Of a stretch of 62,138 bases of DNA, positions 43,581 to 51,027 are shown piece after piece (the stretch's first letter is position 1; every line of letters starts with the position of its first letter). This DNA comes from Bacteroidota bacterium (GTDB lineage Bacteria; Bacteroidota; Rhodothermia; Rhodothermales; Rubricoccaceae). The notes beneath the pieces are model-generated. The model searched no databases. It saw nothing but the letters and a program-made list of their open reading frames with translations, and had not been told where the DNA came from. Both the position numbers and the translations under genes were made by a program. Where the stretch lies: the NCBI GenBank assembly GCA_039821555.1, contig JBCBNX010000018.1, positions 11,255 to 73,392 on the forward strand, written 5' to 3'.

Positions 43581-45812
43581 TCATCGAGACGTGACGGGCG
43601 GTGCCAACGACGGGAGCGTGATCCGCGGAACGGGCGGCTCCACGGAGGCCCCATCAGCCGCGGCAACACGCTGCGTCGGGCGGTAGTCTGAGGTCACGGG
43701 CGCAGGCAGGGTGACGCGGCAGAGCGTTCCGTGCCCGTGCTGGCTCTGGATGTCGAGTTGGCCCTGCATGCGCTCTACGAGAAGGTCGGCCAGCGTGAGC
43801 CCAAGCCCTGCTCCAGACGAGCCGCTGCGGCTGCCGGTCGAGCGCGCCCGGCGAAACGGCGTGCGGGCCGTCGGCAGGAACGCTGCCGCCATGCCGCAGC
43901 CGGTGTCCTCGATTTCGACCTGGACGCGGGTGCCCAAGGCTCGGACCCGCAACTCGACGTAGCCGCTGGTCGTGAAATCGATCGCGTTGGCGAGCAGTTG
44001 CCCGAGCACCCGTGTCAGGGCGCGTGGATCGGCCAGCACCATCGTGTGTTCGGGAGGTGGCTTCACGATGAAGCGGAGCCCCTGCTCTTCGGCTAGCGGT
44101 GCATAGGTCCGCTCCGCGTCGGCGAGCAGGGGCAGCAGCGGCAAGGGTTCGGCAGCCAGAGAGCCCGATTGGCTACCGAGCCGTGCGAGCTCGTAGACAG
44201 CCTCGATGGTGCGCGAGAGTTGCTGTCCGCTTTTGCGGATGACGCCGAGTTGTTCCAGATCCTCGCTCTGGAGCGTACCGGCCAGCAGTTCGGCGTAGCC
44301 CAGGATGCTCGTCAGCGGCGTACGCACCTCTTGGTTGAGGCCTGTCATGAGCCCGCTCACGAGCGTGGCGCGCGCCTCAGCAGCCGTCTGCGCAGCCTGA
44401 GCGGACCGCATAGCCTCGGCCTGTTCGGTCACGTCGTGGGCGCACACGAGCACCGCGTTCTTGCCCTGAAACGTGGTCGGAGCCGCCTGGAGATCGACGA
44501 CCCGGACCTCTCGGTCTGCTCCGACTACGCGGACACGGAGCGCCTCGTCAGCCGGAGCGCGGTCTGCGGCCGACGTGTGGCCGTCGAGGAACGCCGTCAC
44601 CTCCGCTTGCATCTCCACGGGGACGAGGTCGCGGAGCGGCTTGCCGACGAGCGCAGCGTCGTACCCGCCGAGCTGGTGCGCCGCCGGGTTGGCGAACGCG
44701 ACGGCGCCGTCGAGGCAAACGAAGAGCGGCAGCGGGGCGGCGTCCAGGAGCGTCGTGCGCGCGGAGGCCTGGGTCCGGCGGTCACGTTCGAGCACGGCGC
44801 CGAAGGCCTCGGCTGCTGCGCGGAGGGCCTCCTCCTCGGCAGGGTCCAGGGCGAGCGCCTCGCGCGCGTAGTCGAAGCAAAGGAAGCCCGCCCACGTCTG
44901 GTCGATCACGATCGGAGCTACGGCCACACCGCGCGCCTGCTTGGCGTCGAGAAAGGCGCGCTCTGGCTCCGCGAGCGTCGAGTAGGACGCACACAGGCAG
45001 CGGCCCGCCTCGAGCACGTCGGCCCAGCGCTGAAGGCCATCGGCGGCGTAGTCCAGGCGCGCAGGCACCGCTGACGCCTCGCCACTCCAGGCGAACGACT
45101 GCTCCGCCACGAGGCTTCCGTCGGCGCGGTGGTTGATGTAGACCTGTACGGCCTGCGCGCCTGCGGTCTCAGCCAGATGTTGGAGGGCCTGCGCGGCCTC
45201 GTTCTGCCAATCGTCGGCCCGCAGGAAGCGCTCGGCGGTCGTCCCGACGGCGCGGGCGAAGGCGTCGTGGCGCGCGTTGCGCTGGGCCCGGACCTCGGCT
45301 GCGGTGACCTTGCGCTGGGCACTGCGCTCGCTCTCGGCCATGGCCGCGAGGTCGGTGAGCAGCGTGAGCCCATCGTCGCTGAGCTCGCGCGGGACGGCGT
45401 CGAAGAGCTTCAGCACGCCGATCGTGTAGCCCTCGGCGCTCTTGAGCGGAGCGCTCGCGTAGAAGCGCACGCTCGGGTGGCCGCGCAGCGCATGGCCAGC
45501 GAAGCGCTCGTCGTGGTAGGCGTCTTCGGTGAAGAGCGGGATCTTTTCCCCGGCCACCGGCTGAACGAGCGAGCGGCGTAGGGCGGCAATCTCGGGATCG
45601 GACGGCGCCGTTGCGAGATCACCGAGCCCTCGGCTAGCCACGAGCCGCCGGTCCCCGCTCTCGATGGTCACCAGGGCGACGCGCTCCACGGCAAACAGCA
45701 TCCCCGCTAGGCGGACAACGCGTTCGAGGGGCTGTTCTTGCGGGGCGTCGGGGACGAAGAACCGACGCAGCGCATCGGCACGCTGGTGGGAGGCGTGAGG
45801 CCGAGTTGGCAT
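43581..45812 (-). CDS. GAF-GAF-PAS histidine-kinase-like protein with Gln in place of phospho-acceptor His
   Basis: 743 aa from ATG 45812; soluble. GAF 1 (about 20-170: PLERVVRLAGMLFAVERVALVTIES), GAF 2 (about 195-360), PAS (about 365-480: LPLFVCLDGAVAFANPAAHQLGG), then a HisKA-like helix where the H-box reads LNQEVRTPLTS, with Q494 (codon CAA) at the His position. The HATPase domain keeps its N-box (LLANAIDFT), G1 (DTGCGM) and G2 (GAGLGL). ATP binding seems preserved but autophosphorylation on the usual residue is impossible. It may be a regulatory pseudokinase. No response regulator adjoins. Confidence 0.88.
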   Translation of the reverse strand: MPTRPHASHQRADALRRFFVPDAPQEQPLERVVRLAGMLFAVERVALVTIESGDRRLVASRGLGDLATAPSDPEIAALRRSLVQPVAGEKIPLFTEDAYHDERFAGHALRGHPSVRFYASAPLKSAEGYTIGVLKLFDAVPRELSDDGLTLLTDLAAMAESERSAQRKVTAAEVRAQRNARHDAFARAVGTTAERFLRADDWQNEAAQALQHLAETAGAQAVQVYINHRADGSLVAEQSFAWSGEASAVPARLDYAADGLQRWADVLEAGRCLCASYSTLAEPERAFLDAKQARGVAVAPIVIDQTWAGFLCFDYAREALALDPAEEEALRAAAEAFGAVLERDRRTQASARTTLLDAAPLPLFVCLDGAVAFANPAAHQLGGYDAALVGKPLRDLVPVEMQAEVTAFLDGHTSAADRAPADEALRVRVVGADREVRVVDLQAAPTTFQGKNAVLVCAHDVTEQAEAMRSAQAAQTAAEARATLVSGLMTGLNQEVRTPLTSILGYAELLAGTLQSEDLEQLGVIRKSGQQLSRTIEAVYELARLGSQSGSLAAEPLPLLPLLADAERTYAPLAEEQGLRFIVKPPPEHTMVLADPRALTRVLGQLLANAIDFTTSGYVELRVRALGTRVQVEIEDTGCGMAAAFLPTARTPFRRARSTGSRSGSSGAGLGLTLADLLVERMQGQLDIQSQHGHGTLCRVTLPAPVTSDYRPTQRVAAADGASVEPPVPRITLPSLAPPVTSR

Positions 45813-46408
45813 AGGACGGGAGGCTAGGCGGAAGCGACGGGCGGTGGGTCCTCGGCGCCAGAGGGAAAGCAGACAGGTTCGCGTGCAGTATCGGCGCGCG
45901 CGCCTGCCACTAAAAGGCAGACGGACCCAGCCCAAGACACTTCGCCTATCACCCCTCAAGATTGGTACACAGACGACGGCTGCGCGCTTGCCAAAGGCGG
46001 GTACCTGCGCCCGGCTTCCGGCGCTTCATGCCACTCTTCCCGAGGCCGATACCCCACCGAGCCGCGAACGCCCTCGCGAGCATTCCCGCGTGTGTGGGCT
46101 GTGCCATGCCGCGCGCTGCCGGGTACTGCGACCCGAACCCGAAGCGAAATTGCTTCACCATGTTTCCAATTGGGATGCGTGCCTTATGTTGGCGGCTGTG
46201 CCTAGCGTTTCTCTCCGTGTGCTCTGATAGCGCTTCCAGTGCCGCACGTCGCTGAGAGGCGATGAACCAAGGGTGCGCATCCTGCGAAAATGCAGAAGGT
46301 TGGAGCCTTTCGTGCTACGCCCTCGTTGAGCGCCGCTCATCCACACCGATGCCCCAACAACCGATGCCCCCACATCGGCACTGCCCAGATCCACCACGAC
46401 CTCGTCTC
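45813..46408. other. Long intergenic region between divergent genes
   Basis: 596 bp, promoter region for the kinase (minus) and transglycosylase (plus). A weak plus-strand promoter-like pair TTTCCA (46163) and TATGTT (46185) with 16-bp spacing is visible. Small frames lack gene-like features. Confidence 0.4.
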
Positions 46409-47545
46409 ATGCCGCGCCCTGCAGACTGCCTGTGCACGCTCCCCCTGTGCACGCTCCCCGTTGTCGTGCTCGCGGCTCTGCTGCTTGCAGCGCTTCCCGC
46501 GTCCGCTTCGATTCCGTCCGCGCTGCCGGTGTACGAAGCAGACGCCCGCGGCGATAGGCCGCGCACTGATCGCCCTGGCGATGAACCGCGCACTGATCGC
46601 CCTGGCGATGAACCGCACACCGATCGCCCCGGCGATGGCAACGCCCCCGTCTGGGCGCGCCAGATCGTCGAGACCGAGCGGCTGCTCGGTGACATCGAGG
46701 CGGCGGAGTCGCTCGGCGACACCAGGCACGCGGCGGACCTCGCCGCGGAGGCGATGGTGCTGGCCCATGCCCTCGCCGCGGACCCCTACCTCCTTCGCGA
46801 TGCCGAGACGCGCCTGCTCGTCCTCGACGCCCAGGCCGCCTACGAGCGCCACCACGGCGCCGTCGCCACGCTCGCCCTCTCGGCCGTCGACTTCCAGCGG
46901 CTGCGCACCGACGCCCTCGCCGACCTGAACCTCGATGGCGGTCCGCTCGACCTGCACCTGCACCTCGAAACGGCGGCCTCGCTGTTCCTGAGCAACGTCT
47001 TCAACGCGCCCGAGTCGTTCGCGTCGAACATCGAGCGCAAGACGGCGCAGCTCCAGCGCTACGCTGGCTACCAGGACCGCATCCGTGCCCGCGGCGAGCG
47101 CTACTTCCCGATGATCGAGCGCATCTTCCGCGAGGAGGGGGTACCGACGGAGTTGAAGTACCTCGCCGTAGTGGAGAGTGCGCTCAACCCGCAGGCCGTC
47201 AGCCCGATGGGCGCCGCCGGGATGTGGCAGTTCATGAAAGGCACCGGCCGCCTCTACGGCCTCAGCCACCGCGACCGCTTCCGCCCCGAGAAATCGACGC
47301 GCGCTGCGGCCCAGCACCTCCGCGACCTCTCCGAGATGTTCGACGGCGACTGGCAGCTCGCGCTCGCGGGCTACAACTGCGGGCCCTACCTCGTGCAGCG
47401 GCTTGCTCGCCGCGCCACCGCGCGCCTCGGCCGTCCAGCTACGTTCTGGGACATCTACGGCTCGCTCCCGCGCGAGACGCGCAACTACGTCCCGACCTAC
47501 ATCGCGACCGTCAAGGCGTTCGAGTCGCCCCGCGCCGAGAGCTAG
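46409..47545 (+). CDS. Lytic transglycosylase (family 1, MltD-like)
   Basis: 378 aa from ATG 46409 (signal peptide ending PASAS). After a 27-bp-repeat linker, the SLT domain (about 230-370) has catalytic E256 (LAVVESALNP), the SPMGAAGMWQFM block and YNCGP. It cleaves peptidoglycan glycan strands to form anhydro-muropeptides. LysM domains common in MltD are absent. The 24-residue PGD linker is unusual. Confidence 0.9.
   Translation: MPRPADCLCTLPLCTLPVVVLAALLLAALPASASIPSALPVYEADARGDRPRTDRPGDEPRTDRPGDEPHTDRPGDGNAPVWARQIVETERLLGDIEAAESLGDTRHAADLAAEAMVLAHALAADPYLLRDAETRLLVLDAQAAYERHHGAVATLALSAVDFQRLRTDALADLNLDGGPLDLHLHLETAASLFLSNVFNAPESFASNIERKTAQLQRYAGYQDRIRARGERYFPMIERIFREEGVPTELKYLAVVESALNPQAVSPMGAAGMWQFMKGTGRLYGLSHRDRFRPEKSTRAAAQHLRDLSEMFDGDWQLALAGYNCGPYLVQRLARRATARLGRPATFWDIYGSLPRETRNYVPTYIATVKAFESPRAES
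46559..46639 (+). repeat. Three 27-bp in-frame repeats
   Basis: Units at 46559-46585, 46586-46612 and 46613-46639 encode PRTDRPGDE twice and PHTDRPGDG. The first two are identical in DNA. They form a Pro/Asp-rich linker between signal peptide and catalytic domain. Confidence 0.92.
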
Positions 47546-47576
47546 CCGCGCCGAGAAAGAGCCGCGCCCAGACCCG

Positions 47577-48068
47577 TCACGGCGAGGGCACATTGCCCGG
47601 CACCGCGCTGAACGTCGCCTCGACCGTGACGACGCGCTCGTTGCCTTCGTCGTCGTACTGCGTGAGGGCCGCGGAGAGCGAGCCGGAGACGGCATCGTCC
47701 GCCACGCTCGCCAGCGTGAGCGTGCCTCCCTCGGCCATGGCCGAGAATGTGGGCCCGTCGTCGTGGTCGTCCCAGTGGTAGACCGTCACCCGCGCGCCAC
47801 CGCCCACCTCGACCGTGCCCTCCGCGAGCGCGTTGAACGCGACGATCTCGACGTAGGAAAACGGCGCCCCGTCGTGCGCCCAGGAGCTGCCATCGAGGGG
47901 AGCCGTGGCGAGTGCCATCACGCCCATGCCTTCCATGCCAGGGAGGAAGTAGGCCGTACCCTCAAACGAGGCCGGCGCGCCGTCGCCGCTGAGCGTGACG
48001 GCCGATGAGCCGGTGTGGTCGTCGGCGAGCGGTAGGATGAGAAGCAGGAGGGCTGCGAGGAGGCGCAT
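47577..48068 (-). CDS. Hypothetical secreted protein (163 aa)
   Basis: ATG 48068 begins a clear signal peptide (MRLLAALLLLILPLADD). The mature part is beta-rich (SAVTLSGDGAPASFEGTAYF, GARVTVYHWDDHDDGPTFS), like a small beta-sandwich. No family recognised. Convergent with the transglycosylase. A small minus-strand RNA with its own terminator lies 110 bp upstream. Confidence 0.7.
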   Translation of the reverse strand: MRLLAALLLLILPLADDHTGSSAVTLSGDGAPASFEGTAYFLPGMEGMGVMALATAPLDGSSWAHDGAPFSYVEIVAFNALAEGTVEVGGGARVTVYHWDDHDDGPTFSAMAEGGTLTLASVADDAVSGSLSAALTQYDDEGNERVVTVEATFSAVPGNVPSP

Positions 48069-48177
48069 GGTGATGCGGAGTGAGCAGGTGGATGAGAGCT
48101 GCATTCTATCCTACGAAACGGCGCCCGCTTCAGGATCATAGGTGGACGGAGACGTTGGGCCTACCTCGGAGCTCGCC

Positions 48178-48263
48178 AAAAAACATCCCGCCCGGCCTGT
48201 TACGACCGGGCGGGACGGCAAGCAGTGCGGTGCACTGTTGTTGAGAGTCACCCCGAAGGGTGC
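48178..48263 (-). ncRNA. Candidate small RNA with three hairpins and intrinsic terminator
   Basis: On the minus strand, a -10-like TATATT (48275-48270) is followed by about 85 nt with stems caccc/gggtg (48249-48253/48258-48262), cagtgc/gcactg (48223-48228/48232-48237) and tcccgcccgg/ccgggcggga (48186-48195/48206-48215), then TGTTTTTT. No ORF fits. It could be a trans-acting sRNA, or a prematurely terminated leader of the gene at 47577-48068. Confidence 0.55.
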
Positions 48264-48359
48264 TGCTCCAATATACCCGAGCCGTCGCCGAAAGCTCCCC
48301 TCCATGCTTTTTTAGCGAAGCGACCGCGCCGGTCTGCGCGCCTGCGCTATCATCCGTGC

Positions 48360-48428
48360 ATGATTCTCCGTGCCTCCCTCCTCGCCTGCCGAAGCCCGCG
48401 CCGACTCCCGTCCGCGACTCTGGGGTAA
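48360..48428 (+). CDS. Arginine leader peptide (22 aa) of argG attenuator
   Basis: ATG 48360 to TAA 48426-48428. The peptide holds four Arg (positions 4, 11, 14, 15), including tandem CGC-CGA codons at 48399-48404. A -10-like TATCAT at 48348-48353 would place transcription at or near the ATG, so it may be leaderless. Its stop lies inside the antiterminator. Fits ribosome-mediated attenuation by arginyl-tRNA supply, inferred from sequence only. Confidence 0.55.
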   Translation: MILRASLLACRSPRRLPSATLG

Positions 48429-48496
48429 TGGGTGCACCTGCGGCTTCGCCGCTCCTGTTCTGCCACGCCGATTCCCCCACCGGAGTCGGCGTTTTT
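48421..48496 (+). promoter_or_regulatory. Putative transcription attenuator upstream of argG
   Basis: Terminator: cgccgattcc (48466-48475) pairs with ggagtcggcg (48482-48491), loop cccacc, then TTTTT. Competing antiterminator: tggggtaatgggtg (48421-48434) pairs with 48464-48479 (12 pairs with two mismatches), which blocks the terminator's 5' strand. A stalled ribosome at the Arg-Arg codons would leave 48421-48434 free (readthrough); a ribosome at the stop would cover it (termination). A second pairing, 48399-48408 with 48482-48491, is perfect, but its role is unclear. Confidence 0.6.
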
Positions 48497-48524
48497 CGTT
48501 TTGCTTCGTACCCCAGGCTGCCCA

Positions 48525-48545
48525 CCGACAGCCGATAGCCGACCG
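48525..48545 (+). repeat. Three heptamers just before argG start
   Basis: CCGACAG, CCGATAG, CCGACCG, then CCCATCC and ATG 48553, all in 7-bp phase. Another short repeat abutting a start codon. Confidence 0.7.
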
Positions 48546-48552
48546 CCCATCC

Positions 48553-49797
48553 ATGTCCATCGTCCTCGCCTTCAGCGGCGGCCTCGACACCTCGTTCTGC
48601 GTCCCTTACCTCCGGGAGACCTACGACCGCCCCGTCCACACGATCACGGTGCACACCGGCGGCTTCTCGGAGGCCGACCTCGCCGAGGCTGAGGGGCGAG
48701 CCCACGCCCTCGGGGCCGCGTCGCATACCGTCATCGACGCGCGGGCGCGGCTCTACGACGAGGTGCTGAGCTACCTCGTGAAGGGCAACGTGCTGCGCGG
48801 CAACGTCTACCCGCTCTGCGTCGGGCCGGAGCGCGTCGTGCAGGCGCAGGAGGTCGTGGCGCACGCCGCGCAGCTCGGCGCGACGACCATCGCCCACGGC
48901 TCGACGGGCGCGGGCAACGACCAGGTCCGCTTCGACACGGCGCTGCGGCTGCTCGCCGAGCGCACCCTGTCATCTGGAGTAGGGGCCGGGCCGGTCGAGG
49001 TGCTCGCGCCGATTCGCGCGCTCGGGCTCACCCGCGAGGCGTCGACGGACTACCTGCGCGAGCGCGGCGTGGAGGTCCCGCCCAAGACGACGGCCTACTC
49101 GGTCAACCACGGCCTGTGGGGCACGACCGTCGGCGGCGTGGAGACGCACCGCCCCGACGGCGTCCTCCCCGAAGACGCCTGGCCCGACACCGTCTCGCCC
49201 AGCTCGGCCCCCGACACGCCGCAGCGGCTCACTATCGCGTTCGAGCAGGGCGTCCCCGTCGCACTCGACGGCGACGCGCTCGCGCCGGTCGCGCTCGTGG
49301 AGCGGCTGCACACGGAGGGCGCGCAGCACGGCATCGGGCGCGGCGTCCACGTCGGCGATACCATCCTCGGCATCAAGGGGCGCGTGGGCTTCGAGGCCCC
49401 GGCCGCGCTCACGCTCATCGCGGCGCACCGCGAACTCGAAAAGCTCGTCCTCACCCGCCTCCAACTCGTCCAGAAGGCCACGCTCGGCGACCTCTACGGG
49501 CAACTCGTCCACGAAGGGCTCTACTTCGATCCGGTCATGCGCGACCTCGAAGCGTTCCTCGACTCGTCCCAGCGGCGCGTCACGGGCGAGGTGGAGGTCG
49601 AGTGGTTCAAGGGCGCGATCCGCGTGCTCGGCGCGCGCAGCCCGTTCTCGCTCTTCAGCGCCGACGTGGCGCAGTACGGCGAGGTGAACACGCTCTGGGA
49701 CGGCCGCGACGCCGAGGGCTTCACGCGACTCTACGGCCTCCAAGCCCAGCTTGCCGCCCGCGTCGGCACGCGCGTGGACGGGACCACGAATCAGTGA
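48553..49797 (+). CDS. argG: Argininosuccinate synthase
   Basis: 414 aa from ATG 48553. P-loop pyrophosphatase motif AFSGGLDTS, then GSTGAGNDQVRFD and TREASTDYLRERGVEVPPKTTAYSVN, typical of the family. Joins citrulline and aspartate with ATP in arginine synthesis. The argC gene follows after 147 bp with a REP-like element between. An attenuator-like leader lies directly upstream. Confidence 0.95.
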   Translation: MSIVLAFSGGLDTSFCVPYLRETYDRPVHTITVHTGGFSEADLAEAEGRAHALGAASHTVIDARARLYDEVLSYLVKGNVLRGNVYPLCVGPERVVQAQEVVAHAAQLGATTIAHGSTGAGNDQVRFDTALRLLAERTLSSGVGAGPVEVLAPIRALGLTREASTDYLRERGVEVPPKTTAYSVNHGLWGTTVGGVETHRPDGVLPEDAWPDTVSPSSAPDTPQRLTIAFEQGVPVALDGDALAPVALVERLHTEGAQHGIGRGVHVGDTILGIKGRVGFEAPAALTLIAAHRELEKLVLTRLQLVQKATLGDLYGQLVHEGLYFDPVMRDLEAFLDSSQRRVTGEVEVEWFKGAIRVLGARSPFSLFSADVAQYGEVNTLWDGRDAEGFTRLYGLQAQLAARVGTRVDGTTNQ

Positions 49798-49822
49798 GCG
49801 TCTGTCTCGACCTACCCCACTT

Positions 49823-49908
49823 GTCATACCGAACTCGATTACTACGAGAAGCTTCGCTTTCAGTATCTCAACGAGCCCGGCTAGATCCCGAACCAAGCTC
49901 AGGACGAC
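49823..49908. repeat. REP-like intergenic element between argG and argC
   Basis: Begins gtcataccgaactcgat and ends gatcccgaaccaagctcaggacgac, an inverted arrangement related to the elements at 23051-23157 and 57891-57974. More degenerate than those two. Confidence 0.45.
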
Positions 49909-49944
49909 ACCAAAGCGATATCGAAGTAGGCTGGCCTGCGATCC

Positions 49945-49979
49945 ATGACCCTCGACCCACGACCTGTGACCCACGACCC
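49945..49979 (+). repeat. Heptamer array over the argC start codon
   Basis: ATGACCC, TCGACCC, ACGACCT, GTGACCC, ACGACCC: five 7-bp units in phase, the first holding the ATG. They encode MTLDPRPVTHDP. Same heptamer family as at 19837-19871 and 25563-25597. Confidence 0.85.
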
Positions 49980-50991
49980 GCTCCGCGTCGCGATCCTGCA
50001 CGGGGCGGGCTACGCCGGCGGCGAACTGGTCCGCCTGCTTCTCGGGCACCCGAACGCCCAGACCGTCGCGGTGACGAGCCGCTCGCAGGCAGGCAAGCCG
50101 GTGTGGACGACGCACCCCGCGCTGCGCGGGCAGACCGACCTCGCGTTCATCGCGCCCGACGACCTCGACCCGGACACCTTCGATGCGGCCTTTGTCGCCG
50201 CTGAGCACGGACAGGGGGCTGCGGCCGTCGTGGCACTGCGTGAAGGCGGCTTCGACGGACCGATCATCGACCTGAGTGCGGACCACCGCTTCGACGACCC
50301 AGCGATCTACCCCGATTGGTTCGGCTTCGAGCATCCGGCACCCGACCACCTCGCGGAGGCCGCCTACGGGCTGGTCGAGGTCAACGCCCCGTACTCGGCA
50401 GACACGGGGCTCGTCGCCAATCCTGGCTGCTTCGCGACGGGCCTCGCGCTCGCGCTGCACCCGCTCGCGGCCAATCTGGGCGATGCGTTCGAGGCGCACG
50501 TCACAGCGCTCACGGGGGCGTCGGGCTCGGGTACCCGTCCGAAGGCAACGACGCACTTTCCGACGCGCAGCGGCAACGTCCGCGCCTACAAGGTGCTCCG
50601 CCACCAGCACCTCCCTGAAGTCGAGGCCGTGCTGGGCGTCGCGCCGGGGCGCATCCACTTCGTGCCGACCTCGGGGCCGTGGACGCGCGGCATCTGGGGC
50701 ACGGCCCATGCGACGCTACCCAAGGGCGTCGGTGCCGAGGACGTGCGCGGCTGGTATGAGGCTACCTATGCCGACAAACCGCTCGTTCGCTTCGAAGCGG
50801 ACGTACTGCCTGAGCTCTTACCCGTCGTCGGGACGCCGTTCTGCGACCTCGGTGTGGTCGTGCAGGACCGCCACCTCGTCGTCGGCTTCGCGCTCGACAA
50901 CCTGCTCAAAGGCGCGGCCAGTCAGGCGGTGCAGAACCTCAACCTCGTCGCGGGCTTCCCCGAGACGGCAGGTCTGCTCGCCACGCGATAG
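49945..50991 (+). CDS. argC: N-acetyl-gamma-glutamyl-phosphate reductase
   Basis: 348 aa from ATG 49945. Rossmann start VAILHGAGYAGGELVRLL, catalytic C162 in ANPGCFATG, and SGSGTRPKATTHFPTRSGNVRAYKVLRHQH. Third step of ornithine/arginine synthesis: NADPH reduction of acyl-glutamyl phosphate. The first dozen residues come from a heptamer repeat and are probably dispensable. argB, argJ and argD are not adjacent. Confidence 0.94.
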   Translation: MTLDPRPVTHDPLRVAILHGAGYAGGELVRLLLGHPNAQTVAVTSRSQAGKPVWTTHPALRGQTDLAFIAPDDLDPDTFDAAFVAAEHGQGAAAVVALREGGFDGPIIDLSADHRFDDPAIYPDWFGFEHPAPDHLAEAAYGLVEVNAPYSADTGLVANPGCFATGLALALHPLAANLGDAFEAHVTALTGASGSGTRPKATTHFPTRSGNVRAYKVLRHQHLPEVEAVLGVAPGRIHFVPTSGPWTRGIWGTAHATLPKGVGAEDVRGWYEATYADKPLVRFEADVLPELLPVVGTPFCDLGVVVQDRHLVVGFALDNLLKGAASQAVQNLNLVAGFPETAGLLATR

Positions 50992-51027
50992 CGTCTGAAT
51001 GGGATAAAGTTGGGATCGGAGCGCGGC

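Noticed and set aside
48360..48500. SRP RNA, 6S RNA or a known riboswitch upstream of argG
   Set aside because: No conserved cores of these RNAs (e.g. GGAAGGAAGCAGCC) are present; the leader ORF and competing stems fit attenuation better.
48970..50709. 579-codon antisense frame over argG and argC
   Set aside because: Spans two confidently identified genes, and its product is low-complexity.
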